Below, piece by piece: positions 33,940 through 41,855 of a DNA stretch of 64,000 nt. How positions within the stretch are numbered: the stretch's first letter is position 1; each line of letters starts with the position of its first letter. This stretch comes from Halopiger aswanensis (GTDB lineage Archaea; Halobacteriota; Halobacteria; Halobacteriales; Natrialbaceae): NCBI RefSeq assembly GCF_003610195.1, contig NZ_RAPO01000003.1, forward strand, positions 62,001 through 126,000, written 5' to 3'. Under the pieces are notes generated by a model. The model did no database searches. It had not been told where the DNA came from and saw nothing but the letters and a program-made list of their open reading frames with translations. A program made the position numbers and the translations under genes.

Positions 33940-34368
33940 TTAGCGGAGCGGATACGATTCGTCGTCCTCGTCGAGTTCGTCGAGCAACAGCACCTCGTCC
34001 TGTTCGTCCTCGAGCCGGTCCTGCAGCTCGGTCACGTAGGACTTGTACTCGTCGAGTTGCTCCCGAAGGTGGTCGGCCTCGAGCTCGAGGCGCTCGTGTT
34101 CGCGGATGAAGCTCTTGGGGACTTCGACGGTCGGCGGGAACGAGAGGTCCTCGCCCTCGCCCTCGCCGTCCCCGTCGCCGGTCGCCGGGCCGGCGCCGAG
34201 TTCGTCCTCCGGGACGACCGCGACCTGTCCGTCGTGTTCGACGAGCTGGTCGACGTAGTCCCGGAAGACCGCGGACAACGAGATGTCGCGCTCCTCGGCG
34301 ATGTCCTGGAGCGATTCGAACGCGTCCTCGTTGACGCGAAACGAGATCGTCTTGTTCTTGTTGCCCAT
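33940..34368 (-). CDS. Ribbon-helix-helix protein with coiled coil
   Basis: A 142-residue regulator. A ribbon-helix-helix fills residues 5-45 (KTISFRVNEDAFESLQDIAEERDISLSAVFRDYV), then an acidic Gly/Asp/Glu linker, and a coiled coil from about residue 90 to 125 (HERLELEADHLREQLDEYKSYV). RHH domains bind operators as dimers, and the coiled coil probably fixes oligomeric state. The haloarchaeal cell-division regulators CdrS and CdrL are RHH proteins, but the usual ftsZ2 neighbour is missing here, so I give no symbol. Confidence 0.82.
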   Translation of the reverse strand: MGNKNKTISFRVNEDAFESLQDIAEERDISLSAVFRDYVDQLVEHDGQVAVVPEDELGAGPATGDGDGEGEGEDLSFPPTVEVPKSFIREHERLELEADHLREQLDEYKSYVTELQDRLEDEQDEVLLLDELDEDDESYPLR

Positions 34369-34514
34369 TCTCACTATGAATCTCGGTTCGTCTCACTTAA
34401 CAGTTTGTCAGACTCAGCAAATTCGACAGGCGGCGGGTTCGCCCCGAATTACCGGCGAATCCGCGTCCGGACCAGACACGCTATCCGCCTCGAGCCCCTA
34501 CCCCGAGCCAGACT

Positions 34515-35483
34515 ATGCTGACGGACACGCCGGGGATCCACCACGTGACGGGAATCGTCGGCGACGCCCAGGAGGCCATCGACTTCTACACCGGCGTGCT
34601 CGGACTCGCCCTCGACACGCAGACGGTGAACTTCGAGGACGTCCTCCAGCACCACCTCTACTTCGGCGACGCGGCTGGAACGCCGGGCACGGTCTTTACC
34701 GTCTTCGCCGACCCGCACGGCGATCCGGGTCGCGTCGGCAAACCGCAAGTCGAGCGGGTCTCGTTTCTCGTTCCGGACGAGAACCTCGCGTACTGGCGCG
34801 ACCGCCTTCGCGAGCACGACGTCGCACTCGAGGACGACGAACCGCTCGAGCGCGAGCGGTTGGACGAACGCGTTCTCCGCTTCGAAGATCCGGTCGGGAC
34901 GCACCTCGAACTCGTCGGCGGTTCGCCCGGCGAGATCGAAGCCGCCGCCGTCGAGCCGTGGACCGCCGGCCCGGTTCCGGACGACGTCGCGATCCGCGGC
35001 CTACACGGTGTCTCGGCGCTGTCCGTCAACCCCTACGCGACCGCGAGTACGCTCGAGACGCTGGGATTCGAGTACGAGGCGGAAACCGACGAGCGCGTGC
35101 GGTACCGGGCGCCGGGCGACCGGGCGACGGTCGTCGACGTCCTCGACCGCGAGGCGCCGTTCGGTCGGGAGGGGATCGGCACGCACCACCACGTCGCGGT
35201 TCGCGTCGAGGAAGAGGACGACCTCTACGAGTGGCGGAAACTGTTCGACGACCGCGGCTACGACGTCTCCCGCGTGAAGGATCGGCACTTCTTCCACTCG
35301 CTGTACGTCCGCGAGCCGGGCGGCGTGCTCTTCGAGTTGGCCACCGAAACCGACGGCGTTGCCGCGAACGATACGTCCAAATCGGGCACATCGCTGTACC
35401 TCCCCGAGTGGTTCGAGCGGGACCGCGATCTGATCGAGAGCCAACTGCCGGAGCTAACTGTTCCGGATATCGATTCAGCGTAA
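34515..35483 (+). CDS. VOC-family ring-cleaving dioxygenase (MhqO-like)
   Basis: A 322-residue protein with two tandem vicinal-oxygen-chelate modules. The first starts PGIHHVTGIVGDAQEAIDFYTGVLGL; the second starts GLHGVSALSVNPYATASTLETLGF and contains THHHVAVRV and PGGVLFELATE, giving the His, His and Glu metal ligands. Members open aromatic diols or quinols with Fe(II). The esterase gene follows after 3 bp, the arrangement of MhqO-MhqD, which act against methylhydroquinone in Bacillus. Confidence 0.88.
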   Translation: MLTDTPGIHHVTGIVGDAQEAIDFYTGVLGLALDTQTVNFEDVLQHHLYFGDAAGTPGTVFTVFADPHGDPGRVGKPQVERVSFLVPDENLAYWRDRLREHDVALEDDEPLERERLDERVLRFEDPVGTHLELVGGSPGEIEAAAVEPWTAGPVPDDVAIRGLHGVSALSVNPYATASTLETLGFEYEAETDERVRYRAPGDRATVVDVLDREAPFGREGIGTHHHVAVRVEEEDDLYEWRKLFDDRGYDVSRVKDRHFFHSLYVREPGGVLFELATETDGVAANDTSKSGTSLYLPEWFERDRDLIESQLPELTVPDIDSA

Positions 35484-35486
35484 GCG

Positions 35487-36176
35487 ATGACCGACGACCC
35501 TCGCCGTCCGATGGATTTCGTCTCCGGTCCTCACGGCGGCCAGCCGCTGCTAACCGCCGGCGCACCCGCACTGGCAGCCGAGGCGGCCCTCATCCTCTGT
35601 CACGGCCGCGGTGCCACCGCACAGGGCGTCGTCAACCTCTTCGAACCCGTCTACCAGCATGGCGTCACCGTCCTCGCGCCGCAAGCCGACCGCAGCCGTT
35701 GGTATCCGAAGTCTGCGTCCGCGCCGCGGACTGACAACGAACCGTGGCTCACCTCGAGCGTCGAGTGCGTCGCGGCGGCGCTCGAGGCCGCGCGAGAAAT
35801 CGATATCCCGCCGGAGAAAACCGTCATCGCCGGCTTCTCGCAGGGTGCCTGCGTCGCCGCCGAGTTCGTTCGCCGGAATCCGCGGCGGTACGGCGGGCTC
35901 TGCTGTCTCTCCGGGACACTCCCTGGTGCGCTCGACGACGACTGGACGGTCGCCGAATCCAACGGCAGCGACCCGCTCGAGGGAACGCCAGTCCTCCTCG
36001 GGTACGGTGAAGACGATCCCCACCTCGAGCCCGACCGAGTTGCGAGAACGGTTCGGACGTTCGAGGATGCGGGCGCGACCGTCGATGAACGGGCCTATTC
36101 CGATACCGGACACGAGGTTACGGACGACGAGTTCGACGCGATAGCCGCGCTGCTCGAGGGGCTCCTGTCGACGTAG
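35487..36176 (+). CDS. Alpha/beta hydrolase, phospholipase/carboxylesterase family (MhqD-like)
   Basis: A 229-residue serine hydrolase. The oxyanion region is LILCHGRGATAQ. The nucleophile elbow is GFSQGA with Ser near residue 117, the acid Asp in GYGEDDPHLEPDRV, and the His in DTGHEV near residue 210. It is co-transcribed with the VOC dioxygenase (3-bp gap) and probably hydrolyses an ester formed or encountered in aromatic detoxification. Confidence 0.88.
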   Translation: MTDDPRRPMDFVSGPHGGQPLLTAGAPALAAEAALILCHGRGATAQGVVNLFEPVYQHGVTVLAPQADRSRWYPKSASAPRTDNEPWLTSSVECVAAALEAAREIDIPPEKTVIAGFSQGACVAAEFVRRNPRRYGGLCCLSGTLPGALDDDWTVAESNGSDPLEGTPVLLGYGEDDPHLEPDRVARTVRTFEDAGATVDERAYSDTGHEVTDDEFDAIAALLEGLLST

Positions 36177-36220
36177 GCGCCAAAACAAAAACCGGCCGCG
36201 TCAGCGTTCGACGACGATCG

Positions 36221-36856
36221 TCAGGCCGTCGCTTCCGCGTCTTCGACCTCCTCCAGACTCTCGAGCGCCTGGATCACGTCGCGGCGGTAGTTCTCGACGG
36301 GCGAGTCGTACCGGTCGCGGGCCATCTCGGCGTACTCGTTGGTCGGGGCGGTCGAGCCGCTCTCGGGCGCTTCCTGCTCGCTTTCCCACTCCTGGAAGGC
36401 CTCGATGCGCTCGAGCGTACGTTCTGCGGTTTCGACGACCCAGCGGTCGCGGGTGTCGTCGTCGACGACCGCGATGTTCTCCGGGCGGAGGGAGACGTTG
36501 ACCGTGCCGTCCTCCGTCTCGTAGGTGCGGGGTTTACCGACGACGGAAACGTAGGCCGGCGGCTCGGTGTCGCGAAGCGTCGCGGCCGCCTCGGGCTGGT
36601 ACTGACCGGCGTAGACGAAGAACGTCCCGGTCGGGTCGACGACCCGGCCGCGCCAGTACTCGCTGTCCTCGCCGACGTCCTCGGTTTCGGTGAGCGTGCC
36701 GACGATGAACACGCGGTTCGCGCGGTCGCCCGTCGGGAGCAGGGCGTAGTTGGGCGCGCGTTCGTCGTCGCTTTCCTTGAACGAGTACGTCGAGTCGTTG
36801 AATTCCGATGCGAAGACGCGGCGAGCGACTTCGCGGGTGAGTTCTGCCTGGCTCAT
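36221..36856 (-). CDS. rpap3: RPA-associated protein (COG3390), partner of Rpa3
   Basis: A 211-residue protein with one OB-fold in the first 130 residues (NRVFIVGTLTETEDVGEDSEYWRGRVVDPTGTFFVYAGQYQPEA, YVSVVGKPRTY) and a helical acidic C-terminus. RPA-associated proteins are encoded next to haloarchaeal RPA genes and their products act with them in DNA repair. It begins one base after the rpa3 stop codon, so the two are a single operon. Confidence 0.85.
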   Translation of the reverse strand: MSQAELTREVARRVFASEFNDSTYSFKESDDERAPNYALLPTGDRANRVFIVGTLTETEDVGEDSEYWRGRVVDPTGTFFVYAGQYQPEAAATLRDTEPPAYVSVVGKPRTYETEDGTVNVSLRPENIAVVDDDTRDRWVVETAERTLERIEAFQEWESEQEAPESGSTAPTNEYAEMARDRYDSPVENYRRDVIQALESLEEVEDAEATA

Positions 36857-36857
36857 A

Positions 36858-37787
36858 TCACATCGACCTCGCTTTGATCAGCAGGTCCTCTGCATCCGCC
36901 GGTCCGTCGAGTTCTTCGACCTCGTCGGCCAGCACGTAGCGGCCGAACGTCGGGCCCTCGATCCGGTAGTAGGTACCGACGATGTCGTCCGCAATCTCGT
37001 CGGCGACGATGGTCGTGTCTAAGGCGTCCATCGCCATGTCCTTGGCCTCCTCGAGGCTCAGCCCGGTCAGTTCCTCGGTGGCGTCCTTGTCGAAGATGAC
37101 CTCGTGGGCGTCGATACCGTCGTCGACGACGGCCTTGATCCGGAGGTCGAACTCGCCCTCGACCTCGCCGTGTTCGTTACAGCGGCCGTTCTGCAGGACG
37201 CGGGTACAGTCGTCCTTCGGGCAGCGCTTGATCAGGCCGCTGCCGCTTTGCATGTCCACGAGCGCGCCCTCGATCTCGCTCGTGTCGTCGCCGACCTCGA
37301 GTTCCTCGTCGAGTTCCTCCACGACGGTCGTGCTGTTGAGTTTGACCGAGTACCGGCCCTGGTACTCGTCGGTGACGACGTTGCGGAGTTCGTAGACGCC
37401 GCCCTCTTCGAGCGTCGGCAGGTCGGATTTGGCCCACTTGGTGAACTTGATCGTCCCCGTCGGGTCGCCGAGCAGGCCGACCTGCGCGACGGAGTCGCTG
37501 CGGGGATCCCACAGTTCGATGACCTTCGCGGTGAGGTCGATCCACTCCTCGGGCTCGTCGACGTCCTCGATCTTGGCGGCCTCGCTCGAGCCGCCCGCGA
37601 GATCGTCGCGCTCTAAGCCGGCTTCCTCGAGGTAGTGGTTGGTGACGCTTCGTCGGGCCTCGTCGATCGGCACTTTGTACTCGTCGACGAGGGTCGTCAG
37701 CCGCTCCTCGATGTCGTCGACGCTGACGTCTATATGGTCCGAAAACTGGTCGTGAATATCGTCTGCGTGCTGTCGTACGTCGCTCAT
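36858..37787 (-). CDS. rpa3: Single-stranded DNA-binding protein, RPA type (Rpa3-like)
   Basis: A 309-residue replication protein A homologue. An N-terminal helical domain (IEERLTTLVDEYKVPIDEARRSV) is followed by an OB-fold of about residues 75-165 (VELWDPRSDSVAQVGLLGDPTGTIKFTKWAKS in the middle), a second OB-like region, and a zinc finger CPKDDC ... CNEH near residues 190-210. Length and layout match the Haloferax Rpa3. It binds ssDNA in replication and repair. The ATG at MSDVRQHADD is chosen by family; 15 more codons are open upstream. Confidence 0.9.
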   Translation of the reverse strand: MSDVRQHADDIHDQFSDHIDVSVDDIEERLTTLVDEYKVPIDEARRSVTNHYLEEAGLERDDLAGGSSEAAKIEDVDEPEEWIDLTAKVIELWDPRSDSVAQVGLLGDPTGTIKFTKWAKSDLPTLEEGGVYELRNVVTDEYQGRYSVKLNSTTVVEELDEELEVGDDTSEIEGALVDMQSGSGLIKRCPKDDCTRVLQNGRCNEHGEVEGEFDLRIKAVVDDGIDAHEVIFDKDATEELTGLSLEEAKDMAMDALDTTIVADEIADDIVGTYYRIEGPTFGRYVLADEVEELDGPADAEDLLIKARSM

Positions 37788-37924
37788 TGTGTCACGCCTC
37801 CTCTTTCGTTTCAACGGGAGGCATACGCCCATTCGCGCCGGATGGTATTTAAATCTCCGGCACCGGAGCGAAAGTGGACAGCGGGCCTGAGTCGCCCGAA
37901 TCGGGGATACGGGCCGGCGACGGA

Positions 37925-38518
37925 TTACTCGTCACCGTAGGCCGACAGCGACTGGTCGGTGGTGTCCTTCCGGTGGCGCGTGGCCAGGCCTGCGAGGTGG
38001 GGTGCCTCGGGGACGATCAGCTCCTCGCAGGCGGTTTGACAGGCGCTCCGACTGCCGGGCAGACAGAAGACCGGCGTATCGACCGCGATGCCGGCCGTCG
38101 CGCGCGAGGCCATCGCGCGCGTGCCGACTTCTTCCCACGAGAGCGAGCGGAACAGTTCGCCGAAGCCGGGCAGCTCGCGCTCGAACAGCGACGCGGTCGC
38201 CTCCGGCGAGACGTCGTCGGCGGTGACACCCGTTCCGCCGGTCGCAAGCACGACGTCGATATCCCGGCGCGCGACGAGGCTGCGTACGGCCGTCCGGATC
38301 GCCGAGTAGTCGTCGCGGACGAGTACCCGTTCCTGGACCTCGTGGCCCTCGTCCTCGAAACACTCCTGGATCATGTCGCCGCCCGGGTCGTCGGGATCGT
38401 CCTCGTCCGCCTGCGCGCGCGAACTCGAGACCGTGACGATTCCGACGTAGAGGGGATCGATGACGTCGTGACCGTGGTCGTCCGTGCTCCGCCTGTCGCT
38501 GTGATCCTGTGTTGTCAT
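37925..38518 (-). CDS. moaB: Molybdenum cofactor biosynthesis protein MoaB/MogA
   Basis: A 197-residue molybdopterin adenylyltransferase-type protein. Family motifs are IVTVSSSRAQADEDDPGG-like N-terminus, VLATGGTGVTADDVSPEA (nucleotide/pterin site) and FCLPGSRSACQTACEELIVPEAPHL at the C-terminus. It adenylates molybdopterin before metal insertion. The first 20 residues are a polar extension typical of haloarchaea. No other cofactor gene is adjacent. Confidence 0.92.
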   Translation of the reverse strand: MTTQDHSDRRSTDDHGHDVIDPLYVGIVTVSSSRAQADEDDPDDPGGDMIQECFEDEGHEVQERVLVRDDYSAIRTAVRSLVARRDIDVVLATGGTGVTADDVSPEATASLFERELPGFGELFRSLSWEEVGTRAMASRATAGIAVDTPVFCLPGSRSACQTACEELIVPEAPHLAGLATRHRKDTTDQSLSAYGDE

Positions 38519-38637
38519 ACGCGCGTGTGCGTGTCGGAGGCCGATAATAGCTCCCCTCGGATCGCCTTGAGTTCGAAAACGAGCAGCTACGAATCGGCGG
38601 TGCCGTAACTACCGGAACGAAGAGTGTTATGAAGAAG

Positions 38638-38710
38638 CGCCGAAGCCAGGACTCGAACCTGGGACAACCTCGTTAACAGCGAGGTGCTCTACCATCTGAG
38701 CTACTTCGGC
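38638..38710 (-). tRNA. tRNA-Asn (GTT anticodon)
   Basis: The acceptor GCCGAAG/CTTCGGC is paired, the anticodon loop CTGTTAA gives anticodon GTT, and the T-arm is CCAGG-TTCGAGT-CCTGG. A TATA-like CCTATCAAAT with a BRE-like CGAAAG lies about 27 nt upstream. Unlike the other four tRNAs here it has no 3'-end copies or hairpins behind it. Confidence 0.95.
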
Positions 38711-38836
38711 TCATCTCCTGATTGGGTGGTGGATTTGATAGGGCTTTCGTTTTCACTTCTTGCGATTCGATACCTCATCACCCGCTGCTCGAGGGGTTCG
38801 ATACCCTTTCACCCGCCGCTCGAGAAGGCTCCGATA

Positions 38837-40276
38837 ATGAGCGACGAGCACGCAGACGCCAACGGAGGTGCGAGACGCAACGACTTCGAGCGCGTCCTCA
38901 CCACCGTTCGCGAGCGCGTCGACCCCGACGCGGAGGAACGCGAGCGGTTGCGCGAGGTGGCTGACCGACTGACAGAGCGCGCCGAGGCGGCCGCGACCGA
39001 TCTGTGTCCCGACGCCGACGTGTTGCAGGTCGGCTCGACCGCACGGAACACGTGGATCAGCGGCGACCGCGACATCGACGTCTTCGTCCGCTTCCCGCCG
39101 GAACTGGACCGCGAGACGCTCGAACAGTACGGCCTCGAAGTTGGCCACGCGACGCTCCCCGACGGCCACGAGGAGTACGCCGAACACCCCTACGTCAAGG
39201 GGACCGTCGAGGGGTTCGACGTCGACGTCGTCCCCTGCTTCCGCCTCGAGTCGGCCACCGAAATCCGGTCGGCCGTCGACCGGACGCCGTTTCACACGCA
39301 GTACCTCGAGCAACGGCTGGACGACGACCTCGCGGGTGACGTGCGCCTCGCGAAGCAGTTCCTGAAGGGGATCGGCGCCTACGGCAGCGACCTCCGAACC
39401 CAGGGGTTCAGCGGCTACCTCACCGAACTGCTGGTCTGCGAGTACGGCGGCTTCCGCGACCTGCTCGAGGCGGCGGCCGACTGGCAGCCGCAGGTCGAAC
39501 TCGATCCCGAGGATCACGGCGAGCGCGAGACGGCTTCGCCGTCTCGGAACGAGGAGGGCGGCGTTGCCGACCTCCCATTCGACGACCCGCTCGTCGTCAT
39601 CGATCCGACCGATCCCGAGCGCAACGTCGCCGCGGTCTGTTCGGCCGAGAACGTCGCCCGGTTCCAGCACTACGCCCGCGAGTTCCTCGCCGAGCCGGCG
39701 GTCGAGTTCTTCGAACCCGCAGATCCGGAGCCGCTGACGGAGTCCGAACTCCAAGAACACCTCGAGCACCGCGGAACGACGCCGGTCGCGGTGCGGTTCG
39801 ACGCCCCGGACCTCGTCGAGGACCAGCTCTACCCGCAACTCCAGAAGTCTCTAGCAGGGATCACACAGGGGTTGGACGACCGCGGCTTCGACGTGTTCCG
39901 CGCGACGACGTTCGCCGACGACACCGCCGTCGTGTTCGCCGAACTCGCGGTCGCCGAACGACCGTCGGTCGAGCGCCACGAGGGGCCGCCCGTCCACGTT
40001 CCGGGTCACGCGGAGGGCTTCTACGACGCCTACGCCGACGACCCGGAGGCCTACGGCCCGTTCATCGCGGACGACCGATACGTCACCGAGCGCGAGCGCG
40101 AGTTCACCGCTGCCGCGGACTTTCTGGAGAGCGACCGACTCTTCGATGTCGGACTCGGCGCTCACATCGAGACGGTCCTCGAGGACGAGTACGAGGTGCT
40201 GGTCGGCGACGAAATCACAGGGCTGCTCGAGGAGTTCGGACGCGAACTGCGGACCTACTTCGAACCCCGGCCCTGA
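38837..40276 (+). CDS. cca: CCA-adding tRNA nucleotidyltransferase, archaeal class I
   Basis: A 479-residue enzyme that adds or repairs the 3' CCA of all tRNAs, needed here because none of the five tRNA genes encodes CCA. The nucleotidyltransferase site is GSTARNTWISGDRDIDVFVRF (residues 68-88), with the DxD metal pair, and a third carboxylate in FDVDVVPC. The middle has LAKQFLKGIGAYGSDLRTQGFSGYL as in archaeal class I enzymes. The ATG at MSDEHADANGG is preferred; the longer frame begins inside tRNA-Asn. Confidence 0.94.
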   Translation: MSDEHADANGGARRNDFERVLTTVRERVDPDAEERERLREVADRLTERAEAAATDLCPDADVLQVGSTARNTWISGDRDIDVFVRFPPELDRETLEQYGLEVGHATLPDGHEEYAEHPYVKGTVEGFDVDVVPCFRLESATEIRSAVDRTPFHTQYLEQRLDDDLAGDVRLAKQFLKGIGAYGSDLRTQGFSGYLTELLVCEYGGFRDLLEAAADWQPQVELDPEDHGERETASPSRNEEGGVADLPFDDPLVVIDPTDPERNVAAVCSAENVARFQHYAREFLAEPAVEFFEPADPEPLTESELQEHLEHRGTTPVAVRFDAPDLVEDQLYPQLQKSLAGITQGLDDRGFDVFRATTFADDTAVVFAELAVAERPSVERHEGPPVHVPGHAEGFYDAYADDPEAYGPFIADDRYVTEREREFTAAADFLESDRLFDVGLGAHIETVLEDEYEVLVGDEITGLLEEFGRELRTYFEPRP

Positions 40277-40321
40277 AAACGAGGCTCGAGCGGCCGCGGC
40301 GAGTTCGTGGCGAAAAGACGG

Positions 40322-41350
40322 TCAGCAGTCGATCTCGAGATCCAGTCCGTGCGCGTCGACGACGTCCTCGAGCGTCGCGACGGCGTCGTCGCTGCACTCG
40401 CCATCGGGATCGAGCGGCTCCCGCCCGTCGAAGGTCTCGTGGACCATCGCGACGCTGTCGGCGAGGACGTCCAGTCCGTAGCCCCCCTCGAGGACGAACG
40501 CGAGCGCGGCGTCGCAGTTCTCCGCGATGGTTCGCAGTCGATCGGTCATGAGGGCGTACGCCTCCGTCGAGAGCCGAATGCGCGAGATCGGATCGTGACG
40601 GTGCGCGTCGAACCCGGCGCTGACGAGCACCAGATCGACGTCGTGGGCCTCGAGGGCGGTCGCGATCGGCCCCTCGACGGCGGCGAGGTAGGCCTCGTCG
40701 CCGGTGCCGGCCGGCATCGGAACGTTCATCGTCGTCCCGCGACCGTCGCCCTCGCCGATCTCGTCGATCGCGCCGGTCCCGGGGTAGAGCCCCTTCTCGT
40801 GGATCGAGACGAAGAAGACGTCCTCGCGCTCGTAGAAGATGTCCTGGGTTCCGTTGCCGTGGTGGACGTCCCAGTCGACGACGGCGACGCGGTCGACGTC
40901 GTACTCGTCGTGATCGAGCGCGTGCTGGGCCGCGACGGCGGCGTTGTTAACGAAGCAAAAGCCCATCGCGTCGTCGACGACCGCGTGGTGTCCCGGCGGT
41001 CGGCCGATCGAGAATGGCGTCCGTCGGCCCGTCGCCCCCTCGAGGGCGGCCTCGACGGCCCAACACGCGAGCCCGCTGCTGTGGCGGATGGCTTCCCAGG
41101 TTTCCGGGACGGCGGAGGTGTCGGGATCCCAGTCCCCGCCGCCGTCGGCGCAGAACTCCCGGACCGATTCGACGTACTCCCGGTCGTGGACGGCGGCGAT
41201 CGTATCGATATCGACGGGGTCGGCGTCGACGTACTCGACACCGTGTTTCTTCTTCAGTCGCTCCCTGATCGCCCGCAGCCGATCCGGCGTCTCGGGGTGG
41301 CGCGACCCGGGATCGTGTTCGAGACAGACCTCGCTGTAGCCAAATTGCAT
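40322..41350 (-). CDS. Histone deacetylase family protein
   Basis: A 342-residue zinc hydrolase of the arginase/deacetylase fold. Active-site residues are all present: His-His in RPPGHHAVVDDAMGFCFVNNAA, Asp/His in VDWDVHHGNGTQD, Asp in LVSAGFDAHRHDP and the LEGGYGLDVL loop. It should remove acetyl groups from lysines or polyamines. It lies 7 bp downstream of the histone gene on the same strand. Histone as the substrate is my inference. Confidence 0.93.
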   Translation of the reverse strand: MQFGYSEVCLEHDPGSRHPETPDRLRAIRERLKKKHGVEYVDADPVDIDTIAAVHDREYVESVREFCADGGGDWDPDTSAVPETWEAIRHSSGLACWAVEAALEGATGRRTPFSIGRPPGHHAVVDDAMGFCFVNNAAVAAQHALDHDEYDVDRVAVVDWDVHHGNGTQDIFYEREDVFFVSIHEKGLYPGTGAIDEIGEGDGRGTTMNVPMPAGTGDEAYLAAVEGPIATALEAHDVDLVLVSAGFDAHRHDPISRIRLSTEAYALMTDRLRTIAENCDAALAFVLEGGYGLDVLADSVAMVHETFDGREPLDPDGECSDDAVATLEDVVDAHGLDLEIDC

Positions 41351-41357
41351 CGCGCGG

Positions 41358-41789
41358 TCACTCGAACAGCGAGAAGTACGTCTCGATGTCGTCTTCGGTG
41401 ATGGTTCGTCGATCGGCGTGGCGCGCGAGGATCGCCGCCGACTCGGCGACGTTGTCGGCGTACGCCTCGAGAATGTCGGCGAGGGCGACACGAGCGTCCA
41501 TCGAGACGCGATAGCGATCGTCGATCTCCAGTCGGGCAATCCGGTCGACCGGGGCGACCGGAAGTTCGAGGTCGTCCTTGTCGACGACCGTCTCGACGCC
41601 GAAATCCTCGGCCATCAGCGTCTTGCGCCCGTCTTGGGTCGCCCGTTCGGCGGCGTCGATCGCGAGTTCGCTCCCGTGTTCCTGAATCCGCGTTGCGAGT
41701 TCCTTCGACGCGTCAGCACTCACCCGAAGATCACCCGCGTTCCGCCGGATGATCGTATCAACCGGGGCGAACGGGAGTTCGACGTTCAT
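41358..41789 (-). CDS. Archaeal doublet histone (two fused histone folds)
   Basis: A 143-residue protein with two histone folds in one chain. The first is residues 3-68 (ELPFAPVDTIIRRNAGDLRVSADASKEL ... TLMAEDFGVETV) and the second 75-141 (ELPVAPVDRIARLEIDDRYRVSMDARVAL ... RTITEDDIETYF). Fused doublets are the haloarchaeal form. The fold is acidic compared with methanogen histones. It is probably co-transcribed with the deacetylase gene and follows rpa2 by 66 bp. Confidence 0.95.
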   Translation of the reverse strand: MNVELPFAPVDTIIRRNAGDLRVSADASKELATRIQEHGSELAIDAAERATQDGRKTLMAEDFGVETVVDKDDLELPVAPVDRIARLEIDDRYRVSMDARVALADILEAYADNVAESAAILARHADRRTITEDDIETYFSLFE

Positions 41790-41855
41790 ATAATCATAGG
41801 CGAAGCTAACTCCCTTAACGCTTTTCCTAGCCGCTCGAGGAGGTTGCTCGGCCGT

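Noticed and set aside
38684-38836. Longer start for cca
   Set aside because: It would begin inside tRNA-Asn and add 51 residues unlike the enzyme family.
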